A DNA stretch of 64,000 nucleotides. Source: Conus ventricosus. Lineage: Eukaryota; Mollusca; Gastropoda; Neogastropoda; Conidae. Under the pieces are notes generated by a model, which ran no database searches, was not told where the DNA came from, and saw nothing but the letters and a program-made list of their open reading frames with translations. The number at the start of each line of letters is the position of its first letter. Position 1 is the first letter of the stretch. The stretch lies in contig CM031611.1 in assembly GCA_018398815.1 (NCBI GenBank), forward strand, positions 49,555,555 to 49,619,554. The letters are read 5' to 3'. A program made the position numbers and the translations under genes. Shown one piece after another: positions 12,801-25,690 of this stretch.

Positions 12801-15800
12801 GTAATGTAGTATTCCACTGCTGTGATACAATCAATGCATGCTTGCCGCAGCGTGGTTTAAACTTTCTCGTTGGAGTTCTCCTACTTTGTAGAAAATACAC
12901 TTATTTTGGATTTGGAATACTCTATGTCAAATTTCAGGGTAAACAGGTCTGGTTTAGAGTGTTGTTGATGTTTATGACTGACTTATGTCATCACTCACAT
13001 GCAGTATGAAAATCTGAAAATCCATTCAAACATCAAAACCCCAGGGTTCGTACGCCCCCTTATTTTCTTGAAAAGTGCTTGAGATTTGATATGACCATTT
13101 CAAGGCCTGGAAAAGTACTTAAAAATAAGCTGAAGGCCTAACCCCCCTGGAAAAGTCCTTGAAATTTCAAAATCGGTCACAATCTGTCCTCTCAAAGCAA
13201 GGAAGTGACTGTCACTCAAGAAAATGTTTTTTATTACGAAATAAATCACAATCTCTGTCACTCCATGTGGCTTCGTGATCGCCGATCCCGTAGCAACCGA
13301 CAACAGCCTAGCTGAAGCAGAAGGGAAGTAACTCGTCAGTGACTAGTGTTTGACTTACTATAGACGTAAGTGTAGAAGCCAACAGAGTTCTTTCCCTTTG
13401 GTTACCATCGGGGTTGTGTCGACGGTCGATGTTTTGCGCCAAATAATGCTACTGAGCCTGCAAGATGGGGAAAGGAGACTGCGTTTTCAATGATATGTGG
13501 GCAGAAAAAGATGCTTTCAAAGGCAAGTTGTGCCGAAGATTTGATCCATACAGCAGACAACTTGGCAGTGAAGGCTGAAAACAGTGTGCAAGTGAAACAG
13601 CAGGGGAACTTGATAGCCAAGTCCAACGCAATGAGAAGGTCTGCCAAGGAAAAGACTGAAGAAGTGTCAAAACTTGAGAAAAAAACTCTGTGCAAAACTG
13701 GAAGAGCTGAAGGAGATGTAAACTGTGTAATTGTTCTCCCTTTTCTGACTGCTGACAGATGTGCAACTTTAGATATTTCCTTAATAGACCTGCGTATAAC
13801 TGTCTTCCTTATAGAAGTACTTTTATTTTTTCTGCCTGTGAGTGCAAAGTGTGTAAGGTATTGGAAGAACTCCGAAGGTGTATATTTTCTATGTACTGAA
13901 GAAAAATCGACAAAAGGGAAAGTTTCTGCAAAGGTGACTGTATTCTCCTGTGCATTCAGACTCAAGACTATCATTAGTAACGGAAGCGGTGGTCAGCTCT
14001 GTGCTGGTTGTGTTAAACTGTAAAGTCACAGTGTAATTCAGAGAAAACAATGACAACTGTACCTGCCTTCTTCTTCCATCTACTGGACCTGACCAGTTGT
14101 GCTAGCATGAATACGAGGTAAGAAATGATGTTAAGTTAATGATTGATAGTAACAGGCTGCTCATAGAGTTTAATAAACATAACTTTGCAAGAAAGTTGTT
14201 AATTACTACCCCTTGAATGAAGCTGCTAACCCCTGGAAATTCCCTTGAAAACCCCTTGAACTTTTTTTTTCTGATATCTGTGGGAACCCTGAAACCCACT
14301 GACAACATCTTAGTCACGTGGGTCCTCTTCGTTGTAGTTTGAAAGTATTCCAAATACATCCACATTCTGTACGCTGATGTCTGAGTGGTCAGTTCAGCTG
14401 TGCCTGGGCCTCTCGATCGTCCAGTCAAGTCGGATAGACTGCCCTCTATCAATATCGCTTATCGTTTTTTCCCATTCACACTTAATACAACATTGTGACA
14501 AAAAAAAAGAAGGAAACTCAGGAGGCTCTTTTTGAAAGACATAAAAGCTTCCCTAGGGATCTGTATAGACTGGAAACAGAGCATCATGTTCCACAGGCAG
14601 ATAATGAAAATGTCAAAAGTAATATGAAAACGGTAGGTGGAATAGCAATTTAAGGTTCATTCAAGGTTAGAAAAGTGGGTGTAATCCCGAGCAAGCTGAG
14701 ACGTTCAGGTATTAATTCTACAACAGGCAACAAGAAAATGAAAATATGGAGTCAAATTAGATGTAAAAAGCCTTTGAAATGACAGTATGGTAGGTAACGA
14801 TTTCAGCCAAATTCCTTCAGTATTATTAGAGGTAGGTATATATGTTATGTATATCGTTTTCCCGCATGCAGTGAAAGAGGGGAAAGCAGTGAATTCTTGA
14901 GTATGACTGTTTGTATGTTTGTCATTTCCCAGGATAGTAATTTTTCCCCCGAGCAGCTGTGGAGGGGGAAATACAGCCACAAGAGATCCGCTTGCAGTGG
15001 TTCGTGTCCCAGGTCGAGTCACGAGCATCAAGTTTGTGGACGAGCGGCTATTTTGTGGCCTTGATAGTGGAATGATGATCATATACTCCAGGAATGATGG
15101 TAGGTCTGGCTGTTCTCTGTTTGTGTATGCACCATTCTCATTGGGGTTACAAACTGTACCAGTGATTATCAAAATGATGATGGATGGGAATGATGGAGAT
15201 TGCTCTTGCACAATGATCATTGTGTTACATAACTTTGCCCGTAATGCCAAAAATTAATTGATGATAGTGTGTATTAGGAATGATGACAGGTCTTGCTTTT
15301 TTCTTGGTTGTGTGCAGTTTTATTACTGTTACACACTGAGAGTGCCAGTAATGATGATTGCGTGGGCAAGAAATAATAGCAGAATGTGCTTTTTCCTTAA
15401 GAATAATTGACCATTTCATTGTATTACTGTTGGTAATTGAACCAGTGATTATCATGGATGCTATGCATTTTTTTGTCTAACAAGACTCGGACCCACCGAT
15501 ATTGCAGAGACTGTATCTGCTTGTTGCAACATGATTTTAGATTGGTAACTCATTGCTTGATTCAGCCTTGATATGACCTGTAGTGGTAGGCTGGGCTATG
15601 ATTAACATTAACATTGCTTGATTTTATGGTTCTCTGATAGTAATGAAGAAAAAAGAATGCTTAAAATGTAGACTAATAGTTTGTCTTGGGGTGTGTGGAT
15701 AGGTTGGTTCCATGCCCCCTCTTTCTTCCACACTGTTCATTCCACACAGATGAACACCCGGGTCGTCCTGTTGCAGCTCCTGCACAGGCAGTCTGCTTGG

Positions 15801-18800
15801 GCACAGTCAGTATCAGACTGCCAAGAGGCGCCCCTGCAGAGGAGACACTGCACTACTGAAGAATCAGTTCAGTCGTGTTCAGTGGTGCCTGTTGTTGTCC
15901 AACATAAAGACTACACCACCACACCACCAACTAAACCCCCTTGTTAATGGTAATCGTAGCATAGTCGCAGATCCAGCTCTGGTTTGCATCCTGCTCTTGG
16001 GGGCACAGCTACACCCATTGAACAACAGTTCTAGTGAAATTGCCTATACCAGTGACTTTGACGTGAACTTTACTATGGACATGGAGAGTGTATAAAAATG
16101 AGTTTGTGTGTCGTGAGGGTGGAGTCTAGAACAAGATCATGGTCAGTATCATTGCTGACAGTGAGAGAGAGAGGCATTGAGTTAGGACACAGGTTTGAGG
16201 TGAGTCATCATTGATATCCTTATTGCCGCCAGTCACCAGGGTGAAGTGGTTAGCGTCGAAGATTCCCAGCTGGAAAGTCAAGGGTTTGATAACCATCAGA
16301 GCCATATGGGATTTTTCTGTCCTGACCGGCTCCTACTTAGAGTTGAGTTTGCTACAGACTCTCTTGGGCAGACTGACCACACAGCCGAGTTTCATCCACT
16401 TAATGGATTTGTCTCTGAGAGACACAGCTTTATTTTTCCGTCCCCTGCGAGACACTTAGTTAAAGGGCCGAACAAACAAGGCTTACACATTTCTGATCCA
16501 ACATTTTTGTTGTAGTCCAAGCAGAGGCATGTATCAAACTTGTGTACTAGTTTACTAGGGAAAATCAAGTTCCCAGAAAGTGATGATGTCATTTTTGCAC
16601 AATTGTGTGTGTGTTGTCATTGTTTGAATATCGCCTGACCACTTGTGTATAAGCTTTCATGCTGTATCTACATTATCTACAGGAAAATAAACCTAGTCGA
16701 GTTTGGTATTAAAGAATTGTCGGGAATTTGCCTATTCAGTCATCTCAAGAGCACAGATATATGACATTTTTCATGACAACCACTAATTATCAAACTAACA
16801 GAACCGCTTGTAATGGCCGCTCAGCAATACCGAACACATTGTTGCCAGACCGGCTGTACACAGGTGACATTCAGTTCGCCGAGTACAGCACGGTTAGCTG
16901 GCTGGTGGGGAAAAGCCTGCAGAAAACACCCCTTTCCCTGACCTGCATTCATGGCTTGGCCTCTGCAGCTGTAAACTCCCCTTCCTCTCAAAACTAAGTG
17001 GCTTACTCTGAACAGCCGTGAGAGTGTTGCTCAGATTTCTTGATCGACACTGCAGGTGTTTCGTATCTCTCAGGCCTGGTTAACACTGGGATATATTATC
17101 AGGGCTTCTGAAAACGCAAAAAAATGCGTACAGTACGCATTAAAACTCTACGGGACGCGCCTTCAACATCGTAAGTTGGGTGCCGTAACATCGTAGGTCT
17201 GCTACACTTCGGACAGAACCCATCCCTTTTCAAGTTTGAACAGTAACAAAGTGAGTAGGGCAGCCTCCTCAACATACGTCGGTCACTTTTGTCGTCTGCT
17301 GAGGCTGACTGACTAAGCTTAACGCTAGGCCACAGCATTGTTTTCAGTTGACCGAATTTTCCTACTTTGAGCCATGTGATGTCACGATGACGCTTTTCAT
17401 TTTTCCGGCAGGAGAGAGGCATTTCTACGAAGCCTTTGTTTCCAACATGTGTCTCGAAGCGTGGTTAACAAAATCATCGTCGCAAAAGCGAAAAAGCGTA
17501 GCAGAGGAGAAAGATCGAGAACGGATACAACTTTTGATGTTTATTTTGTTGTTTTTATTGTGACGATGTGTCTGTGACAATTGCAGTGCGCATGCAGGGA
17601 TGCAATTTTTTAACGTATATTTTGTTGTTTTTATTGTGGTGTAGGGACCCCTTAATGTTAGCCTGGGACCCCTTAAAAATCTGATGATGGGGTCCCTGGG
17701 ACCGGAAAGATTTTCACCTCAGCAGAAGCCCTGTATTATGAAAGTAAGTGTAGAGTTCAGCCCCGTCAGGAAGTCTCGGATTGGAATGGAAATCCATAGC
17801 ATAATCTTCATCATCCTCATTCTCATCAATCAGCCTAATTAAAAAAAGTCTCTTGTGGTGACCCCAGTTTCGATGTCCTCTCTACGTCTATGGTCTTAGT
17901 TTGATTCCATCTGGGCCACTGGTATCAGCAAGTTCATTGGGTCTGTTGTTGGACGGTCATGATGACACCCTCCAGAGGAAGAGCTCACTCATGCCGGCTC
18001 CGCGCCTAAGCAATCATTGTTATCAGTAGGGGGCTTAGTAGGTGGTGTCCTGCGTATGTTAGGTCAGAACAGTTGCCACTGAAGACCACTGAAGTGACTC
18101 GGCAGCAGTGCAGCAGAGCTTAATCTAGAGCGCGGGATTGGTACAATCCCCGAAAATCTGTTCCTCCCGCAATTATCAAGTCTTAACGCGGGCAGGCTCC
18201 CGCACATTTGCAGGACTGCCGCCCTGTTCGCTGATCGTTGCGGGCGCTCGTTTGTCGTCTGCTTGAAAAACTGAAACTAGAACTGAGCAGGAGCGAACGA
18301 TTCTTGATATGTCATTGGCTGTTAGTGTAAATCAACCAATCGGCGGCGTTCATCTTCTCCATCTCGATCACCGACGAGAAGTTGCGAGAGTTTAAGGCGC
18401 CATATTGGATATTTTCCAAAATGAAGCGTGCACCCACCCTATTCGACTTCGACTTTCGTGGAGGAAAAGTGAAAAAAAAAAAAAAAAGATTCTGTGCCAT
18501 GCAAGGTGGAGAAGATCATGAAGAAACCGCGACTACATCCAAAAGATCGGAGAAGCTGCCCGAAAGAGTGCCAGTGTAAGGGAACACCGGTTTCAAGACG
18601 ATTGGTGAAGATGTGGCCTGTGGTGGGGGGGGGGGGGGGGAGTGCCCCCCTTTTTTTGATATGGGGGGGGGGACTGCCCCCCTTTTTAAAAAATCCTAGA
18701 TTAAGCTCTGGTGCAGTGTCTCCTTCAGTGGGTTGCCTCTTGATGATTTGACATTGACTGCTCCTTTGGATTGCCTGGGCTGTGGATGAGGGGTCAGAAT

Positions 18801-21800
18801 GAGCAATGTGGGTGCAATGCCACTAAGGTGGCATAGAAGATGGGACAGCAAAAAAAAAAAAAATCACCATTATTATGATTGCTGACCGTTGGAGAGTGGT
18901 TTTCATGAAGTCAAAACAGAGTCTGCATAAGAATCATTATTATTATCCATTATTTTTATTTTACTATTATATTGTGTACAGCGTAACAGTAGTGCATCAG
19001 GTCGAATAAGTTCTGAAAATGATTTTTATTATTATGATATTATTATCTATATTGCTCATAGTGGCAGAATGCTGCATCAAGTCAGAACGAAGGCTTTGAA
19101 TGAGTCTTTATTATAGTTATTGTTACCATCATTACTATCATATAGTGAGAGAGTGTGCATCAAATCAGAACAAAGTCGGGAATGGCGTTATCATCATTAT
19201 TATGATCATTAATGCTGACAGTGAAGAATGATTCATAAAGTCAGAACAAAGCGTGGAGATCAGTCATCATCAATGTTGTTATCAATAGTCATCATCAATG
19301 TTGTTACTGACAGTCATCATCACTGTTGTTATCGATAGTTATCATCAGTGTTGTTGTTGCTGGCAGTGGGCGAGTGGTTGCATCAGGTCAGGTCGGAGCC
19401 TGGAGTTGGGTCGCAGCCCAATCAAATGTCAGCTGGTGGTGGACGACGACTATGGGTGGCCTGTGGTCACCACGTCCACGTCGTGCAGATCGACAGCCTC
19501 AACACGCTGGTCAGTCACCTCCCTTACTTACTGCTGATTTTGTCTTGCTTTCCCTTTCGTTCCAAAACTCTTACGCTGACATTCATTCTCACATCACTCA
19601 TTTTTGCTCAGCCACACCCTTTCCCTACCCTGACATTGTCTCAGCACCATCAGTCCACGGGGAGGTGTGACTATCCGTCTTTATGAGACCACCCTCCTGA
19701 GGAGACACTGCGCTGCTGTAGAGGCACGCTTTGGTGGTGTTCGGTTGTGCCTGTTCTGATGTGAAGTATGCAGAACATCACTTGCTTATTCTATGACTCA
19801 TAATTAGAGTTGTTTAGTCATAGAGCTGCACTACATGCACTCTTTTATCTGTTTCATGAAATGGGGGATGCTTTTATACTTTGTCACTTGTGATCTTGAA
19901 ATATTCTTTCTTGAAAGAAAGATGCTTCTTATTTTGGCTTCTGTGATCTTGAAAGTGTTCTTTCTTGAAGAAAAGATGCTTCTATATTTTGGCTTCTGTG
20001 ATCTTGAAAGTATTCTTTCTTGAAAGAAAAGATGCTTCTATATTTTGGCTTCTGGATCTTGAAAGTGTTCTTTCTTGAAAGAAAAGATGCTTCTATTTTT
20101 TGGCTTCTATGATCTTGAAAGTGTTCTTTCTTGAAAGAAAAGATGCTTCTTATATTTGGCTTCTGTGATCTTGAAAGTATTCTATTTTGGCTTCTGTGAT
20201 CTTGAAAGTGTTCTTTCTTGAAAGAAAAGATGCTTCTATATTTGGCTTCTATGATCTTGAAAGTGTTCTTTCTTGAAAGAAAGATGCTTCTATATTTTGG
20301 CTTCTGTGATCTTGAAAGTGTTCTTTCTTGAAAGAAAAGATGCTTCTATTTTTGGCTTCTGTGATCTTGAAAGTGTTCTTTCTTGAAAGAAAAGATGCTT
20401 CTATATTTTGGCTTCTGTGATCTTGAAAGTGTTCTTTCTTGAAAGAAAAGATGCTTCTATATTTTGGCTTCTGTGATCTTGAAAGTGTTCTTTCTTGAAA
20501 GAAAAGATGCTTCTATATTTTGGCTTCTGTGATCTTGAAAGTGTTCTTTCTGAAAGAAAAGATGCTTCTATATTTTGGCTTCTGTGATCTTGAAAGTGTT
20601 CTTCTTGAAAGAAAAGATGCTTCTTATTTTGGCTTCTGGGATCTTGAAGTGTTCTTCTTGAAAGAAAAGATGCTTCTATATTTTGGCTTCTGGGATCTTG
20701 AAAGTGTTCTTTCTTGAAAGAAAAGATGCTTCTGTATTTTGGCTTCTGGGATCTTGAAAGTGTTCTTTCTTGAAAGAAAAGATGCTTCTATATTTTTGGC
20801 TTCTGGGATCTTGAAAAGTGTTCTTTCTTGAAAGAAAAGATGCTTCTATATTTTGGCTTCTGGGATCTTGAAAGTGTTCTTTCTTGAAAGAAAAGATGCT
20901 TCTATATTTTGGCTTCTGGGATCTTGAAAGTGTTCTTTCTTGAAAGAAAAGATGCTTTTTATTTTGGCTTCTGTGATCTTGAAAGTGTTCTTTCTTGAAA
21001 GAAAAGATGCTTCTATATTTTGGCTTCTGTGATCTTGAAAGTGTTCTTTCTTGAAAGAAAAGATGCTTCTATATTTTGGCTTCTGTGATCTTGAAAGTGT
21101 TCTTTCTTGAAAGAAAAGATGCTTCTATATTTTGGCTTCTGTGATCTTGAAAGTGTTCTTTCTTGAAAAAAAGTGCTTCTATATTTTGGCTTCTGTGATC
21201 TGAAAGTGTTCTTTCTTGAAAGAAGATGCTTCTATATTTTGGCTTCTGTGATCTTGAAAGTGTTCTTTCTTGAAAGAAAAGATGCTTCATATTTTGGCTT
21301 CTGTGATCTTGAAAGTGTTCTTTCTTGAAAGAAAAGATGCTTCTATATTTTGGCTTCTGTGATCTTGAAAGTGTTCTTTCTTGAAAGAAAAGATGCTTCT
21401 ATATTTTGGCTTCTGTGATCTTGAAGTGTTCTTTCTTGAAAGAAAAGATGCTTCTATATTTTGGGCTTCTGTGATCTTGAAAGTGTTCTTTCTTGAAAGA
21501 AAAGATGCTTCTATATTTTGGCTTCTGTGATCTTGAAAGTGTTCTTCTTGAAAGAAAAAGATGCTTCTATATTTTGGCTTCTGTGATCTTGAAAGTGTTC
21601 TTTCTTGAAAGAAAAGATGCTTCTACATTTTGGCTTCTGTGATCTTGAAAGTGTTCTTTCTTGAAAGAAAAGATGCTTCTACATTTTGGCTTCTGTGATC
21701 TTGAAAGTGTTCTTTCTTGAAAGAAAAGATTGCTTCTATATTTTGGCTTCTGTGATCTTGAAAGTGTTCTTTCTTGAAAGAAAGATGCTTCTATATTTTG

Positions 21801-22851
21801 GCTTCTGTGATCTTGAAAGTGTTCTTTCTTGAAAGAAAAGATGCTTCTATTTTTGGCTTCTGTGATCTTGAAAGTGTTCTTTCTTGAAGAAAAGATGCTT
21901 CTATTATTTGTGGCTTCTGTGATCTTGAAAGTGTTCTTTCTTGAAAGAAAAGATGCTTCTATATTTTGGCTTCTGTGATCTTGAAAGTGTTCTTTCTTGA
22001 AAGAAAAGATGCTTCTATATTTTGGCTTCTGTGATCTTGAAAGTGTTCTTTCTTGAAGAAAAGATGCTTCTATATTTTGGCTTCTGTGATCTTGAATTAT
22101 ATATTCTCATGCACCTAGGATCTAACGCTTTCTGTATGAGTATTGAAGTTCTTGTTGTCAGGTGAAGAAGTTAAATTATTTCATTGAAAGTTACCCCCCC
22201 CCCCCCTCACAAACACACTTCCTTTGATATAATATAAACATGTAGCCATGTAGCAGCAGAGGGGACCATAATGTGTAGACAGACTTAAAGCCTGGTAGAT
22301 ATTTTTCCCAGCAGTCTGTAATTCTCACCATCAGTCAGCTGCATCTCGGAGTCTCAGCAAGCAGCAAGAGTGAGGAATAGAGTAGAACAGAAAAGTTGGT
22401 CTGGAACTTCAGCAAAGGACACTACAGTTAGACGAGCGAATATTATTTAGAAAGCACACTGTGACAAAGGAGGATGTGTAGCCAGTGAGAGCACCAGAGC
22501 AAGCAAGGGCCATGTTCAACTGTGTTCATGCGCTTCACAGCATGACTTCACTTTTTTAGTTCGACATGGACTGTTTTGTTTTTTGTTCCACTTACGCTGG
22601 CTGTCACCTAAAGGATAGCGGTGGGTAGGTCTTTGCGTGTGTGTGTGTGTTAGTTAGTTAGTTCTTCAATTTAACGTCTGTTCACTTAAAGTGATATTAG
22701 ACAAAATAATGCAGAAATGAGTGGATGAGAAAAATGGAAATAGTGTATGCAAAATGCTAGTATGGGCCTACGTACGAATGTGTGCGTGTGTGTGTGTGTA
22801 GTAGTACTTTCATTTTACGTCTTTTCACAAAATTGGGGGATATTAGGAGAG

Positions 22852-22908
<57 letters not shown>

Positions 22909-25644
22909 AAGGGTATGTGTGTGATGCATAGGTGTGTGGAAGTGCACGCAAAACTGGAATATTTACTACTTATAACATTATAGCAAATATCTAACAGGAC
23001 TACATATTAAACAAAAGGTAACTTTGAAAGCAAATCAATATCAGAAAAAACATCAGTCATGTCATGCCTAATAAACATGGTAAGTATGCCTTAAGAGTCA
23101 CACAATCAAATAAAACGTGGGCTCTCGACACGTTTGCCTTACCACATATGCATTTTGTTCTGCACTATATTTCGTTCTGAATGCGTCAAGTTTCAGTCTA
23201 TAAAATACTGAAACAAAGTTTCTGTACTGATACATATCACGAACCTGCAGGTGTTCAATGCCTTCAACCTGATCAAAGCTGAGAACATGGCTATTTCGAG
23301 CATTAACCCGCAAATAGGGGATGTTCTGGTTGTTTCTAAAACGTCCCAAGCCACTTGTTTTAAAACTTGATGACACTCTTGTAAAGTCAAGGGGACAGAA
23401 AGTGACTGTGCACTCATTTTAGTTTTGGCTCCTTTTTTGGCAGATCTGTCAGCAAATTCATTGCCCCAAATTCCACAGTGGGAAGGGACCCAGAAAAAAG
23501 TTAAATCGGTCCCTTTGCACATCAAAATATGAATTAAATGACATATTTCCTTTTAAAACAAGTTTTCAGAATAGAACTGAAAAACCTGATAGATTGTAGT
23601 ACTGACATTGAGTCGACACATAACAATACTTGCAAGATTGATTGCGGTAAATCAATTAAATATGTCAAAGCCATTAGTATAGCTATCATTTCGGCGACTA
23701 AGATAGATCGATTTTTTCCTATTGAATACGCTTTATCTACTTTAAGTGATGGAATAACAAAAGCGGATCCAGCGTTCTTGTTATTTGTCAATGATCCATC
23801 AGTAATATACCTTAAGATGGTTAGGATACTTGCTTTGCATATGCATCTTTGCTGAATATGACAAGATATGCGGATGTTCAGCTTTTTTAGCATCAGTGTG
23901 ATTAAGGTCAAATTTTGCCCTGTTTCTTTCCCCCGCTTGGGATTGGATCAGTATGAGAAATCTTTGCCAAAGAGTCGGGAGTCAAATCAGTTTTCTGCAA
24001 CAAATGGGCAGAGTACGAGCCAACAGTAGACAAGCAGGAAATGTTTTTCGCTCGTTTGGGGTAATCAGTAGATGGATTTAAAGCGATTTCTGTTTCATTT
24101 ACACCTTTCAAAGCTGTACATTTTTACAACATATTTTGCCAAAGTGAGTGTTCTGTATTCGTTTTAAAGGCAAAACATCAATTTCCGAATATGTCCCTAC
24201 TGTAGAAGCATGTACAGGGATTCCCAAGCATAATTTAAAAGCCTTGCTATCAACACTTTGCAGTTTTTGCAACAAATATTTAGGAGCACAAAAGAAAGCT
24301 TCTTGAGCATACGATAGCTTAGAACGAACGAGTGATATTGCCAGATGTTTCAATGTTTTTACATCCTGGCACCAGCTTTGCTTGCTTAAGATTTTCAAAA
24401 AAATTCAAACTTTTCCTAGCCTGGTTTAAGAGATTAATCAATGTGAACTTTCCATGTCAATTAGATGTGAAGTAAACTCCTATGAAAAAAGGGATAAATC
24501 TCCCAGATATCCAGTTAATTTGGATAATAAAAATTCTCAACCTCATCTGAAAAGCAGAAGCATTCGCTAACATGTTTTCAAAGACAATGCGTCTAGAAAG
24601 TCTTCCACAAGATTGCATACAACATAGGAAAGGGAAGAAAAACAGAGATGTACGAAGAGCCAATTTCAAATAATGACCACTATATAAATGCCCCCATAAC
24701 TAAATGCGAGTTAAACGACTCCATCTCCTTGATAGGTAATAAATCATCGTCAGTTGGATTGGACGCTGTTTCGAATGAAATGCTAAAACATTTACCAGAT
24801 AATTATCTTTGTTTTTTATTGAAAATATTCCAACGGGTTTGGAATAATGGTGTAATGCCAATCAATTTGGAAACAGTCTGTAATTATTCCCATTGTAAAG
24901 CAAGGAAAGTCCCCACAAGTGTCCACAGTTACCGTCCTGTAGCTCTGACATCTCATGTAGGAAAACTTATGGAAAGAATTATACTAATAGGCTTATCTAT
25001 TTTGTGATAAAAATGAAATAATACCTGTTAATCAAGCAGGCTTCAGAAAAGGAAGATCAACAACTGACCACATTGTAAAATTAACAACACAAATTAAGCA
25101 TCAATTTGCCAGGCGAAAGAGTACTCTGGCGACATTTTTTGATGTTAAAAAAGCCTTTGATAGCGTGTGGCATGCTAGATTGCTATATAAACTGAAGAAA
25201 ATTGGCATATCTGGTAATTTTTATAACTACGTTAGAGAATTTTTATCAGAAAAGAAGTTTGCAAGTCAGGGTAGAAACACATACTCAAATTTTAAATCGC
25301 TAGAAATGGGCATTCCCCAAGGTTCCGTAATTGCTCCAATGTTATTTAATATTTTGTTACATGATCTCCCAAGCACGTAACTAAAACCGCTACCGTTGTG
25401 CAGTATGCTGATGATCTGTGTATGTGGATAAATGCTAGTCTAAGAAAAAACACGCCAAAAAGATCAATCAGCTATTACAAAAAAATATATCAGGCAGAGC
25501 TAAATAATCTTAGTAAGTACTTGTTTGAAAATGGACTGAAACTTTCCCATGAAAAAACGTATATAGTGTTATTTAATAATGGTGATGATCCCGTTGATCT
25601 GCCGTCTTTTAGACTTGATGGAATAACACTTCAGTATGTCCACT

Positions 25645-25690
<46 letters not shown>

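Larger units (their letters stand above)
23090..25640 (-). mobile_element. Non-LTR retrotransposon (RNase H-bearing, I/Nimb-like) with 5' inversion
   Basis: The 3' segment (about 23090-24490) is on the minus strand and encodes the region after the RT palm plus RNase H. The 5' segment (about 24515-25640) is on the plus strand and encodes the RT fingers and palm. The segments meet head to head near 24490-24515: one starts at FIGVYFTSN, the other at KAEAFANMFSK. This layout is the known twin-priming product of target-primed reverse transcription. RNase H after RT and a YADD box point to the I/Nimb/R1-like group. Many stops and frameshifts show it is dead. It lies in intron 5, antisense to the gene. 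Confidence 0.82.
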
